Shown piece by piece: positions 50,720-59,287 of a stretch of DNA of 64,000 bases. How positions within the stretch are numbered: the stretch's first letter is position 1; the number at the start of each line of letters is the position of its first letter. Source of the stretch: Streptomyces cyaneofuscatus (GTDB lineage: Bacteria > Actinomycetota > Actinomycetes > Streptomycetales > Streptomycetaceae); assembly GCF_000718135.1 (NCBI RefSeq), contig NZ_JOEM01000012.1, positions 1-64,000 on the forward strand, written 5' to 3'. The notes beneath the pieces were generated by a model. That model did no database searches. It saw only the letters and a program-made list of their open reading frames with translations, and was not told the origin of the DNA. The translations under genes and the position numbers were made by a program.

Positions 50720-51739
50720 GTGGACGTTTCATGGACCCTTTGGGCTGTGACCATCATTGGTCTGTCAGCCCTGATCGCCGTCGACTTCTTCATCGGGCGC
50801 AAGCCCCATGACGTGTCGACCAAGGAAGCCGGAATCTGGACGATCGTCTGGATCGCCCTGGCCGTCCTCTTCGGACTCGGCCTGCTGGTGTTCGGCAGCA
50901 GCCAGGCATCCGGAGAGTTCTTCGCCGGATTCATCACCGAGAAGTCGCTGAGCGTCGACAACCTCTTCGTCTTCGTCCTGATCATGGCGAAGTTCTCGGT
51001 GCCCTCGCACCTCCAGCAGCGCGTGCTGCTCATCGGTGTGCTCATCGCCCTGGTGCTCCGGGCGATCTTCATCGCCGCCGGTGCCGCCGTGATCGCGAAC
51101 TTCTCGTGGGTGTTCTACATCTTCGGCGCGTTCCTGATCTACACCGCCTGGAAGCTCATCCAGGAAGCCCGGGCCGGTGAGGAGGAAGAGGAGTTCGAGG
51201 AGAACCGTCTCCTCAAGTCGATCGAGAAGCGCTTCGGCGTCTCCGACCAGTACCACGGCACGAAGCTCTTCATCCAGAAGCACGGCAAGCGCGTCATGAC
51301 GCCGCTGATGGTGGTCATGCTCGCCATCGGCACCACCGACGTCCTGTTCGCGCTGGACTCGATCCCGGCGATCTTCGGCCTGACCCAGGACCCGTACATC
51401 GTCTTCACGGCCAACGCGTTCGCGCTGATGGGCCTGCGGCAGCTGTACTTCCTCATCGGCGGTCTGCTGAAGAAGCTGGTCCACCTCAGCTACGGCCTGT
51501 CGGTGATCCTCGGCTTCATCGGCGTCAAGCTGGTGCTGCACGCCCTGCACGAGTCCGGGGTGCACGTGCCCGAGATCTCCATCCCGTTCTCCCTCACCGT
51601 CATCTGCGGCGTCCTGGTGGTCACCACGATCACCAGCCTGATCGCCAACAAGAAGCAGGAGGCGGCCGAGGCCGAGGCGGCGGCCAAGGCGAAGGGCATC
51701 GACGCGTCCGACGAGCAGACGGAGAGCGTCAGCAGCTGA
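50720..51739 (+). CDS. terC: TerC-family membrane protein
   Basis: 339 aa from GTG 50720, with GGAGG 4 nt upstream. About eight hydrophobic helices. Family hallmarks are the acidic membrane residues in EKSLSVDNLFVFVLIMAKF and GTTDVLFALDSIPAIFGLTQD, and LMGLRQLYFLIGGLLKKLVHL. TerC/Alx proteins are thought to move Mn2+ out of the cytoplasm and to help metal loading of exported enzymes; the upstream Mn-type riboswitch fits this. The loop EARAGEEEEEFEENRLL is strongly acidic. The Lys/Ala-rich tail is cytoplasmic. It completes the TerD, TerD-fusion, TerC cluster. Confidence 0.95.
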   Translation: MDVSWTLWAVTIIGLSALIAVDFFIGRKPHDVSTKEAGIWTIVWIALAVLFGLGLLVFGSSQASGEFFAGFITEKSLSVDNLFVFVLIMAKFSVPSHLQQRVLLIGVLIALVLRAIFIAAGAAVIANFSWVFYIFGAFLIYTAWKLIQEARAGEEEEEFEENRLLKSIEKRFGVSDQYHGTKLFIQKHGKRVMTPLMVVMLAIGTTDVLFALDSIPAIFGLTQDPYIVFTANAFALMGLRQLYFLIGGLLKKLVHLSYGLSVILGFIGVKLVLHALHESGVHVPEISIPFSLTVICGVLVVTTITSLIANKKQEAAEAEAAAKAKGIDASDEQTESVSS

Positions 51740-51776
51740 CCCCGGGCCGCCCACGGCGGCACAGGGACCTCACCGG

Positions 51777-51822
51777 CAGCGGCCGGGGCTGGAACGGCGC
51801 AAGCCGTCCGCCCCGGCCGCTG
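51777..51822 (+). terminator. terC terminator
   Basis: A 12-bp perfect stem CAGCGGCCGGGG (51777-51788) pairs with 51811-51822, with an inner helix ACGGC/GCCGT (51794-51798 with 51803-51807). It starts 37 nt after the terC stop. Confidence 0.85.
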
Positions 51823-51829
51823 TGCGTGT

Positions 51830-52175
51830 GTGCCGTCGGAGGCTTGTCGTCAGAGGCCTGGGCGTGCCCGGGGGAGAGGGTGTCGCTGCGGACACCGTGG
51901 ACGAGGAGGGCCGGGCACTCCGTGGCCGGCCAGTCGCCCCAGTGATCGCCCTGGAGCAGCCGCTGCGAGGCGACCATGTCCTCCGGACGGACGGCCGGCC
52001 CCCAGCCGTCGTCGTACGAGCGGATCGCGTCGCCCGGATAGCGCGCGGACGCGCCCAGCCCCGCGACCAGGGCCCCGCGACCAGGGCCTCGCGGCCCGGC
52101 GCCCGTCGAGGTCCAGATCGACGCGGGTCGCCTCGGGCACGGTGAAGGTCATTCCGGACCCTGGTGTGCGGGTCT
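51830..52175 (-). pseudogene. Alpha/beta-hydrolase remnant, frameshifted
   Basis: On the minus strand the segments TFTVPEATRVDLDLDG, GREALVAG, GASARYPGDAIRSYDDGWG and DMVASQRLLQGDHWGDW...CPALLVHGVRSDTLSPGHAQ read like the middle of an alpha/beta-hydrolase but fall in different frames. A 14-nt sequence, CCCCGCGACCAGGG, is tandemly duplicated (52059-52072 and 52073-52086); deleting one copy joins EALVAG to LGASARYP in one frame, so the duplication is a direct cause of the break. The nucleophile elbow and C-terminal catalytic His are missing, so only a fragment remains. The rest of the 51740-52206 gap holds the terC terminator. Confidence 0.65.
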
Positions 52176-52206
52176 GACACAGCCCGCAGCGCAAGGGTTC
52201 CGTCGG

Positions 52207-52863
52207 CTACCAGCCGCGCGCCCGCCACTGCGGCAGGTGCGGACGCTCGTCGCCGAGGGTCGTGTCGTTGCCGTGGCCCGGGTAGACCCAGGTCTCGTCC
52301 GGCAGCCGGTCGAACAGCTTCGTCTCGACGTCGTGCAGCAGGCTCGCGAACGCCTCGGGGTCCTTGTGCGTGTTGCCGACCCCACCGGGGAAGAGGCAGT
52401 CCCCGGTGAACAGGTGCGGGGCCCCGTGCGGGTCGTCGTAGACCAGCGCGATGGAGCCGGGCGTGTGGCCGACCAGGTGGCGGGCGGTCAGCGCGACCCG
52501 GCCCACCGTGATCGTGTCGCCGTCCTCCACGGGCACGTCCGTGGCGACCGGGATGCCCTCGGCGTCGTACCGGCCGGCGTACGTCCGGGCCCCGGTGGCC
52601 GCCACCACCTCGGCCAGCGCCTGCCAGTGGTCGCCGTGCCGGTGGGTGGTGACGACGGACGCGATGGAGTCGTCACCGATCAGCGCCAGCAGGGTGGCGG
52701 GCTCGGCCGCCGCGTCGATCAGGAGCTGCTCGCCGGTGGCCCGGCAGCGCAGCAGATAAGCGTTGTTGTTCATCGCGCCGACGGCGACCTTGGAGATCAT
52801 CAGATCCGTCAGTTCGTGCACGCTCGCCGGTCCGCCGACCTTCACCGCTCCGCTGTACGTCAT
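52207..52863 (-). CDS. MBL-fold metallo-hydrolase
   Basis: 218 aa from ATG 52861-52863. The metallo-beta-lactamase zinc motif HxHxDH is present as THRHGDHW, with later ligands in HLVGHTPGSIALVY, FTGDCLFPGGVGNT and VYPGHGNDTTLGDE. The compact size and these motifs resemble glyoxalase II and related hydroxyacyl-thioester hydrolases; in a mycothiol-using actinomycete the thiol may be mycothiol. Substrate not proven. The C-terminal PQWRARGW is typical of the streptomycete group. It lies 52 nt downstream of the mycothiol-dependent-type gene on the same strand, which supports a thiol-linked role. Confidence 0.9.
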   Translation of the reverse strand: MTYSGAVKVGGPASVHELTDLMISKVAVGAMNNNAYLLRCRATGEQLLIDAAAEPATLLALIGDDSIASVVTTHRHGDHWQALAEVVAATGARTYAGRYDAEGIPVATDVPVEDGDTITVGRVALTARHLVGHTPGSIALVYDDPHGAPHLFTGDCLFPGGVGNTHKDPEAFASLLHDVETKLFDRLPDETWVYPGHGNDTTLGDERPHLPQWRARGW

Positions 52864-52915
52864 ACGGATCACCCTAATCCGTGTGACGTACGCGGGGACG
52901 GAGTCCGGACAGCCG

Positions 52916-53605
52916 CTACAGCGGAGGCAGCGTCGGCAGCGCGCCCCCGGTCACGGTCAGTGCCGAGCCGTCGCGGCGGCCGGCCAGCCAGCCGAGGAGG
53001 TCGGCCCCCGTACCCCGTACGGACACGGCCGGACCGTACGACCCGCCGCCCGTGGTCCAGGTGCGGCCGTCCTCGGCGGTCACCGTGGTGGCGGGAACGT
53101 CCGGGTGGCCGCTGAAGCGGTCGGTGAGGAAGACGATCTCCCGCTCGGTGAAGCCCTCCGGCAGGTCCTCCAGCTCGTAGCCCGCGTCCAGGTCGACGTG
53201 GTGGATCTCCAGCTCGATCAGCCGGCGGAAGGGGACCCGGGACGCGGAATCCGTCACGCCGTTGCGCAGGGTGACCGTACGGGACCAGTCGGCCGGTTCG
53301 TCCGCCACCGCCTGCAAGCGGTCCGCGCTCTCCCGGAAATCGGCCAGCTGCTCGTCCACGGGGCGCGAGGCGCCGGCCGCGATGTCGGCGTCCCTCATTT
53401 CGCTGCTCGCGTACATCGGCAGGCCCCGGAGAACATTTCCGAGCGCGTCGGCGTTACGTGACAAGTGGGTCAGGACATGGCCCCGACTCCATCCGGGCAG
53501 CCGTGACGGCTCGGCGAGTGCGGCGTTGTCCCACTTGCCCGCTTCGCTGAGCAGCCGGTCGGTCGCTTCGCGTACAGCTCCCAGGTCGTGCGCATGATCC
53601 ATCAT
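52916..53605 (-). CDS. Maleylpyruvate isomerase-family mycothiol-dependent enzyme
   Basis: 229 aa from ATG 53603-53605 (a second ATG follows at once). The DinB-like four-helix N-terminal domain has SRLPGWSRGHVLTHLSRNADAL with the metal-binding His, and a second ligand set in LIELEIHHVDLDAGY. The C-terminal domain (SVRGTGADLLGWLAGR) is the MDMPI/SCP2-like fold. The family performs thiol-dependent isomerisation or transfer using mycothiol; the specific substrate is unknown. Together with the adjacent MBL hydrolase it may handle mycothiol conjugates (inference). Divergent from uvrA. Confidence 0.88.
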   Translation of the reverse strand: MMDHAHDLGAVREATDRLLSEAGKWDNAALAEPSRLPGWSRGHVLTHLSRNADALGNVLRGLPMYASSEMRDADIAAGASRPVDEQLADFRESADRLQAVADEPADWSRTVTLRNGVTDSASRVPFRRLIELEIHHVDLDAGYELEDLPEGFTEREIVFLTDRFSGHPDVPATTVTAEDGRTWTTGGGSYGPAVSVRGTGADLLGWLAGRRDGSALTVTGGALPTLPPL

Positions 53606-53783
53606 GCGGCCGAGCCTAGCTCCGCCACCCATTCGGGTGAAGGTGTCCGAGCGCGACCATAAATCGAATGTGCGTGCTATACGCTCGGAGGAGACAAAGC
53701 TTCCCACATCGCTGTGGCGCCCCCCATAACCTGGAACGGGGGCTCAGTTCCCCCCGTTTCTCTCTAGAAAGGTGCGGACCGGC

Positions 53784-56700
53784 GTGGCCGACCGTCTCAT
53801 CGTCCGTGGCGCGCGCGAGCACAACCTGAAGAACGTCTCGCTCGATCTCCCCCGTGACTCCCTCATCGTCTTCACCGGGCTCTCCGGGTCGGGCAAGTCG
53901 TCCCTCGCGTTCGACACGATCTTCGCCGAGGGCCAGCGGCGCTATGTGGAGTCCCTCTCCTCGTACGCCCGGCAGTTCCTCGGCCAGATGGACAAGCCGG
54001 ACGTCGATTTCATCGAGGGCCTCTCCCCAGCCGTCTCCATCGACCAGAAGTCGACCTCGCGCAACCCGCGCTCGACGGTCGGCACCATCACGGAGGTCTA
54101 CGACTACCTCCGCCTGCTCTTCGCCCGGATCGGCAAGCCGCACTGCCCCGAGTGCGGGCGCCCCATCGCCCGCCAGTCGCCGCAGGCCATCGTGGACAAG
54201 GTCCTCGGCCTGCCCGAGGGCAGCCGCTTCCAGGTGCTCTCGCCGCTCGTGCGCGAGCGCAAGGGCGAGTTCGTCGACCTCTTCGCCGACCTCCAGACCA
54301 AGGGGTACAGCCGCGCCCGGGTCGACGGCACCACCATCCAGCTCTCCGAGCCGCCCACGCTCAAGAAGCAGGAGAAGCACACCATCGAGGTGGTCATCGA
54401 CCGTCTCACCGTCAAGGACAGCGCCAAGCGCCGGCTCACCGACTCGGTGGAGACCGCGCTCGGCCTCTCCGGCGGCATGGTCGTCCTTGACTTCGTCGAC
54501 CTCCCCGAGGACGACCCCGAGCGCGAGCGCATGTATTCGGAGCACCTCTACTGCGCGTACGACGACCTCTCCTTCGAGGAGCTGGAGCCGCGCTCCTTCT
54601 CCTTCAACTCGCCCTTCGGCGCCTGCCCCGACTGCACGGGCATCGGTACGCGGATGGAGGTCGACCCGGAGCTGATCGTTCCGGACGAGGAGAAGTCGCT
54701 CGACGAGGGCGCCATCCACCCGTGGTCGCACGGCCACACCAAGGAGTACTTCGGCCGGCTGATCGGCGCGCTGGCCAAGGCGCTCGGCTTCCGCACGGAC
54801 ATCCCCTGGGCCGGACTGCCGCAGCGCGCCAAGAAGGCCCTGCTGTACGGCCACAAGATCCAGACCGAGGTCCGCTACCGCAACCGGTACGGGCGCGAGC
54901 GCGCCTACACCACCCCCGCCTTCGAAGGCGCGGTCCAGTTCGTCAAGCGGCGCCACACCGAGGCCGAGAGCGACTCCAGCCGGGAGCGCTTCGAGGGCTA
55001 CATGCGCGAGGTGCCCTGCCCCACCTGTGAGGGCACCCGGCTCAAGCCGATCGTCCTCGCGGTGACGGTGATGGAGCGGTCCATCGCCGAGGTCGCCGCG
55101 ATGTCGATCAGCGAGTGCGCCGAGTTCCTGGGCCGCCTCAAGCTGAACGCCCGCGACAAGAAGATCGCCGAGCGGGTCCTCAAGGAGGTCAACGAGCGGC
55201 TGAAGTTCCTGGTCGACGTCGGCCTGGACTACCTCTCGCTGAACCGCGCGGCCGGCACGCTCTCCGGCGGCGAGGCCCAGCGCATCCGGCTCGCCACCCA
55301 GATCGGCTCCGGCCTGGTCGGCGTGCTGTACGTCCTGGACGAGCCGTCCATCGGGCTGCACCAGCGCGACAACCACCGTCTGATCGAGACCCTGGTCCGG
55401 CTCCGCGACATGGGCAACACGCTCATCGTCGTCGAGCACGACGAGGACACCATCAAGGTCGCGGACTGGGTCGTCGACATCGGCCCCGGCGCCGGTGAGC
55501 ACGGCGGCAAGGTCGTCCACTCCGGCTCGCTCAAGGAGCTGCTGACCAACAAGGAGTCGATCACCGGCCAGTATCTGTCCGGCAAGCGGGCCATCCCGAC
55601 GCCGGACGTCCGCCGCCCGGTCGACCCCTCCCGCAGCCTCACGGTGCACGGCGCCCGCGAGAACAACCTGCACGACATCGACGTCTCCTTCCCGCTCGGC
55701 GTGCTCACCGCTGTCACCGGCGTCTCCGGGTCCGGGAAGTCGACCCTGGTCAACGACATCCTCTACACCCACCTGGCCCGCGAGCTGAACGGCGCCAAGT
55801 CGGTTCCCGGCCGCCACACCCGGGTCGACGGCGACGACCTCGTCGACAAGGTGGTCCACGTCGACCAGTCGCCGATCGGCCGGACGCCCCGGTCCAACCC
55901 GGCGACGTACACCGGGGTCTTCGACCACGTCCGCAGGCTGTTCGCGGAGACGATGGAGGCGAAGGTGCGCGGCTATCTGCCGGGCCGCTTCTCCTTCAAC
56001 GTCAAGGGCGGCCGCTGCGAGAACTGCTCCGGCGACGGCACGATCAAGATCGAGATGAACTTCCTGCCCGATGTGTACGTCCCGTGCGAGGTCTGCCACG
56101 GTGCGCGCTACAACCGGGAGACCCTGGAGGTCCACTACAAGGGCAAGTCCATCGCCGAGGTGCTGGACATGCCGATCGAGGAGGGCCTGGAGTTCTTCGA
56201 GGCCGTCCCGGCGATCGCCCGCCACCTCCGTACGCTGAACGACGTGGGTCTGGGGTACGTCCGGCTCGGCCAGTCCGCGCCGACCCTCTCCGGCGGTGAG
56301 GCGCAGCGCGTCAAGCTGGCGAGCGAGCTCCAGAAGCGTTCCACCGGCCGCACGGTCTACGTCCTGGACGAGCCGACCACCGGTCTCCACTTCGAGGACA
56401 TCAGCAAGCTGATCACGGTCCTCTCCGGCCTGGTCGACAAGGGCAACTCGGTGATCGTCATCGAGCACAACCTGGACGTCATCAAGACCGCCGACTGGGT
56501 CATCGACATGGGCCCCGAAGGCGGCAACGGCGGCGGACTGGTCGTCGCCGAGGGCACGCCCGAGGAGGTCGCCTCGGTCCCCGCCAGCCACACCGGGAAG
56601 TTCCTCCAGGGAATCCTGGACGCGGACCGGATCAGTGAGGCCGCGGTGCCGTCGGGACGCGGGACGGCTCGTAAGACCGCCGCCCGCAAGACCACCACGG

Positions 56701-56843
56701 CGAAGAAGGCCACGGCGGCCGGTGCGAAGAAGGCCACCGCCACCAAGGCCACGGCGGCCAAAAAGGCGACGGCGAAGAAAGCCACCGCCACCAAGGCCAC
56801 CACCGCCGCCGCCAAGAAGGCGACGCGCGCCCGCAAGGCCTGA
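53784..56843 (+). CDS. uvrA: Excinuclease ABC subunit A
   Basis: 1019 aa from GTG 53784, which begins the conserved [17 protein letters not shown]; an earlier GTG adds four residues. UvrA is the damage-sensing dimer of nucleotide excision repair. Two ABC ATPase units are present: Walker A GLSGSGKS (about 31-38) and GVSGSGKS (about 650), each with LSGGEAQR signatures, plus zinc modules with CPDC...CPTC in the first half and CENC...CEVC in the second. After residue 950 comes an unusual tail of about 60 residues made almost only of Ala, Lys and Thr, resembling histone H1-like DNA-binding tails. A strong terminator follows. Confidence 0.97.
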   Translation: MADRLIVRGAREHNLKNVSLDLPRDSLIVFTGLSGSGKSSLAFDTIFAEGQRRYVESLSSYARQFLGQMDKPDVDFIEGLSPAVSIDQKSTSRNPRSTVGTITEVYDYLRLLFARIGKPHCPECGRPIARQSPQAIVDKVLGLPEGSRFQVLSPLVRERKGEFVDLFADLQTKGYSRARVDGTTIQLSEPPTLKKQEKHTIEVVIDRLTVKDSAKRRLTDSVETALGLSGGMVVLDFVDLPEDDPERERMYSEHLYCAYDDLSFEELEPRSFSFNSPFGACPDCTGIGTRMEVDPELIVPDEEKSLDEGAIHPWSHGHTKEYFGRLIGALAKALGFRTDIPWAGLPQRAKKALLYGHKIQTEVRYRNRYGRERAYTTPAFEGAVQFVKRRHTEAESDSSRERFEGYMREVPCPTCEGTRLKPIVLAVTVMERSIAEVAAMSISECAEFLGRLKLNARDKKIAERVLKEVNERLKFLVDVGLDYLSLNRAAGTLSGGEAQRIRLATQIGSGLVGVLYVLDEPSIGLHQRDNHRLIETLVRLRDMGNTLIVVEHDEDTIKVADWVVDIGPGAGEHGGKVVHSGSLKELLTNKESITGQYLSGKRAIPTPDVRRPVDPSRSLTVHGARENNLHDIDVSFPLGVLTAVTGVSGSGKSTLVNDILYTHLARELNGAKSVPGRHTRVDGDDLVDKVVHVDQSPIGRTPRSNPATYTGVFDHVRRLFAETMEAKVRGYLPGRFSFNVKGGRCENCSGDGTIKIEMNFLPDVYVPCEVCHGARYNRETLEVHYKGKSIAEVLDMPIEEGLEFFEAVPAIARHLRTLNDVGLGYVRLGQSAPTLSGGEAQRVKLASELQKRSTGRTVYVLDEPTTGLHFEDISKLITVLSGLVDKGNSVIVIEHNLDVIKTADWVIDMGPEGGNGGGLVVAEGTPEEVASVPASHTGKFLQGILDADRISEAAVPSGRGTARKTAARKTTTAKKATAAGAKKATATKATAAKKATAKKATATKATTAAAKKATRARKA

Positions 56844-56851
56844 GAGCCGAC

Positions 56852-56889
56852 GGCTGTGGCCCCCTCCCGCCCAGGAGGGGGCCACAGCC
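56852..56889 (+). terminator. uvrA terminator
   Basis: A perfect 16-bp stem (56852-56867 with 56874-56889) and a 6-nt CGCCCA loop, 8 nt after the uvrA stop. One of the strongest hairpins in the window. Confidence 0.9.
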
Positions 56890-57035
56890 ATGACCGGGAG
56901 CCACCGCCGTGACCGGGCCCGGCCGCAGGCCGTCCGTTCCCCGCCGGTATCGTCGGTTCCGTCACCGGCGGCAACAGCTTTCGCCGCTTCCCGGCGACAC
57001 CCGCCCCACCCCGAACAACGATCCGTGGAGTCCGC

Positions 57036-57464
57036 ATGCCCGGCCTGCCCGCCGCCCGCCGTACCGTGCTGAAGGGCGCCGCGCTCGCCGGTGCCGCCGG
57101 GCTGGGAGCGGCCGCCTGCTCCACCGAATCCAAGCTCGGCCACGCCAAGTCGCCCACCCCCACCGCCCCCGTCGCGCTCGGCGAGGCCTCCGAGGTGCCC
57201 GTCGGCGGCGCCAAGCTCTACCGCGAGCAGCGCCTCGTCGTGAGCTGCCCGGCGAAGGGCGAGTACAAGGCGTTCAGCGCCCAGTGCACCCACGGCGGCT
57301 GCGTCCTGAGCAAGCTCGAAGGCACCGAGGGCCACTGCGCCTGCCACGGCAGCCGCTTCGACACCACCACCGGCGAGGTCGTCCAGGGCCCGGCCACCGT
57401 GCCGCTGCCCGCCGTCCCGGTCACCGCAGAGGGCGGAAAGCTCGTCGCGGGCCCCAGCGCCTGA
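57036..57464 (+). CDS. Tat-exported Rieske [2Fe-2S] lipoprotein
   Basis: 142 aa. The N-terminus has a twin-arginine motif RRTVLKG and a lipobox GAAAC (Cys28), so the protein is probably folded with its cluster, exported by Tat and lipid-anchored. The Rieske site is complete: CTHGGC (Cys84, His86, Cys89) and CACHGSRF (Cys101, Cys103, His104); Cys84, His86, Cys101 and His104 should bind the cluster and Cys89-Cys103 form the disulfide. It is an electron carrier with an unknown partner; no oxygenase or cytochrome gene is adjacent. Stands alone between uvrA and a convergent HTH gene. Confidence 0.92.
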   Translation: MPGLPAARRTVLKGAALAGAAGLGAAACSTESKLGHAKSPTPTAPVALGEASEVPVGGAKLYREQRLVVSCPAKGEYKAFSAQCTHGGCVLSKLEGTEGHCACHGSRFDTTTGEVVQGPATVPLPAVPVTAEGGKLVAGPSA

Positions 57465-57518
57465 CCCCGCCGCACGACCCCGGCGCCCGACCCCGTTCCC
57501 GTAACGCGGACCGGGCGG

Positions 57519-58454
57519 TCAGGCCCAGTCCCAGTCGATGCCGACGAGCCCCGGCCGCACCCCCTCCTCCACCACATGCACCGTCCGGTGCCGGCCGGTC
57601 AGCGTCAGGTCCCTGCGGGCAGCCCGTGCCGCACCGGCCGAGGACTGCTCGAACCGGCGGCACCGCACCGGCAGCGCCCCCTCGTCGAAGCCGACCTGGA
57701 GCACGTACTGCCCGCCGCCGAAGGTGAAGCCGCGCACGTACTCGTCGCTCGCCCCGCCCGTACCGTCCTCGAAGCCGTACCCGAACACGTACGTCTCGCC
57801 CGACCGCAGCCGGGTGTCGAAGAGCAGCTCCGCCACCAGCACCCCCGCCTCCGCGTCCCAGCGCACCCGCCCGGTCCGGCAGTTCTCTCCCGCCCGTACG
57901 GCGATCCGCGCCGGGTCGCACCCCGGATCGCCCCGGTGGACCGCCAGATAGCGGTCGACCCCGTCCCGGTGCGCCCGTACGACATGGAGCGAGGTCCGGC
58001 CCGCCAGCTCGCGCCGGGCCCCGATCCGTACCCGCTCCTGGTGGTCCACCGTGTGCAGTCCGCCGTCCACCGGTGACTCCATCGCCGCCAGCAGCCGTTC
58101 CACCGCCCCCGAGGACTCCAGCAGCGAGCGGTACGAGCGCGCCGCCGGGCGCTCCCCGTCCGCGCCGCCGGCCCCTTCCGTCCGGTCCCGCAGCAGCCGC
58201 AGCAGCGAGTCGTCCGGCAGCGCGAGCACGTCCTCCAGTGCGCGGACGGCCCGCAGGGACTCCGGCCGACGGGGTCGCCGTACGCCCTGCTGCCAGTAAC
58301 TCAGGCTGGTCACCCCGAGCTTGACGCCCCGGTGCGCCAGATGGTGCTGCACCCGGTGCAGCGGCAGCCCGCGCACGGAGAGGGCGGTGCGCAGGGCCAG
58401 ATGGAAGGGGCCGGTGTGCAGCACCCGGGCCAGTTCTCTCTCGGTGTGCCGCAT
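57519..58454 (-). CDS. Helix-turn-helix (XRE-like) regulator
   Basis: 311 aa. The N-terminal 80 residues look like a cryptic XRE-type helix-turn-helix (LALRTALSVRGLPLHRVQHHL, GVTSLSYWQQGVRRPRRPES). The C-terminal 200 residues are beta-rich (TSLHVVRAHRDGVDRYLAVH, GETYVFGYGFEDGTG, GGQYVLQVGFDEG) and may be a ligand-binding domain. The combination is common in streptomycetes without a known target. The ATG is at 58452-58454. It is divergent from the secreted cysteine protease across 226 bp and could regulate it, but no operator was recognised. Confidence 0.7.
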   Translation of the reverse strand: MRHTERELARVLHTGPFHLALRTALSVRGLPLHRVQHHLAHRGVKLGVTSLSYWQQGVRRPRRPESLRAVRALEDVLALPDDSLLRLLRDRTEGAGGADGERPAARSYRSLLESSGAVERLLAAMESPVDGGLHTVDHQERVRIGARRELAGRTSLHVVRAHRDGVDRYLAVHRGDPGCDPARIAVRAGENCRTGRVRWDAEAGVLVAELLFDTRLRSGETYVFGYGFEDGTGGASDEYVRGFTFGGGQYVLQVGFDEGALPVRCRRFEQSSAGAARAARRDLTLTGRHRTVHVVEEGVRPGLVGIDWDWA

Positions 58455-58680
58455 AAGGGCCTCCGGTGAACGTTCACGTGGGGGAGAGGGGACACCGCCC
58501 CCGGGGGATGCGGGGGAGCAGGTGACGGGGCTGCGCCGTTCACACGGGCGTCGCGCCGTTCACACCGTGATGTCACTCCGCATTGAAGCGTGTTGACCTG
58601 TTCCGGACAACGCTCGATGCTCCTCATCAGCGTCCGGACGCGCTCCTCCGATCCCCGCCCCCCGCCTTGGGAGGAACGCC

Positions 58681-59283
58681 ATGCGCAACCGAAGAATCCG
58701 TCGCCGAAGGCTGCCGTTCACGGCCCTTCTCGCCGCCGCCCTCCTCGCCGTCCCCGCGGCCACCGCCACCGCGGCCCAGTCGGACAGCGGTGTCTCCGTC
58801 GCCGCCGCCCAGCGCCTCAACATCACCATGCAGGCCCAGCAGAAGACCAACTGGTGCTGGGCGGCCGGCGGCAACACCATCGCCGCCTGGTTCGGCCGCA
58901 GCTACTCCCAGAACCAGTTCTGCAACGCCTCCTTCAACCGCTCGCAGAACACCGAGTGCCCCAACTCGCAGGCCACCCTCGGCAACGTCCAGACCGGCCT
59001 GTCCTGGACCGGCGTCCGGCCCGGCAGCTATGTCACCGGCTGGCTGCGCTACCCGACCGTCCAGGCCGAGATAGCCGCCCAGCGGCCCATCGAGACCCGC
59101 ATCCAGTGGTCGTCCGGCGGCGGCCACATGCACGTCGTCTACGGCTACGACGACGCCAACAGCTGGGTCTACTGGGGCGACCCGTGGCCCTCCAGCGACC
59201 GCTACAACTGGGCCTCGCACTCCTGGTACGTGAACAACAACCAGTTCTCCTGGACCCACTCGCTCTACCGGATCGGGGCGTGA
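58681..59283 (+). CDS. Secreted papain-like cysteine protease
   Basis: 200 aa. A strongly basic signal peptide (about 1-32, ending ATATAAQ) precedes a compact catalytic domain. The nucleophile is in QQKTNWCWAAGGNTIAAWF, the catalytic His in GGGHMHVVYGYDD and the third residue in VYWGDPW; four cysteines could provide disulfides. This pattern matches the papain-like/C39-type cysteine protease family of actinobacteria. The enzyme should act outside the cell; the substrate is unknown. The next gene starts 4 nt after its stop and encodes a membrane-anchored exported protein, so the two are probably made together. Confidence 0.85.
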   Translation: MRNRRIRRRRLPFTALLAAALLAVPAATATAAQSDSGVSVAAAQRLNITMQAQQKTNWCWAAGGNTIAAWFGRSYSQNQFCNASFNRSQNTECPNSQATLGNVQTGLSWTGVRPGSYVTGWLRYPTVQAEIAAQRPIETRIQWSSGGGHMHVVYGYDDANSWVYWGDPWPSSDRYNWASHSWYVNNNQFSWTHSLYRIGA

Positions 59284-59287
59284 GGAC

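Noticed and set aside
53616..57347. A 1243-codon minus-strand open frame opposite uvrA
   Set aside because: It is the complement of uvrA and its flanks, composed of Gly/Val/Asp/Leu repeats typical of antisense frames in high-GC DNA, with no recognisable domain.
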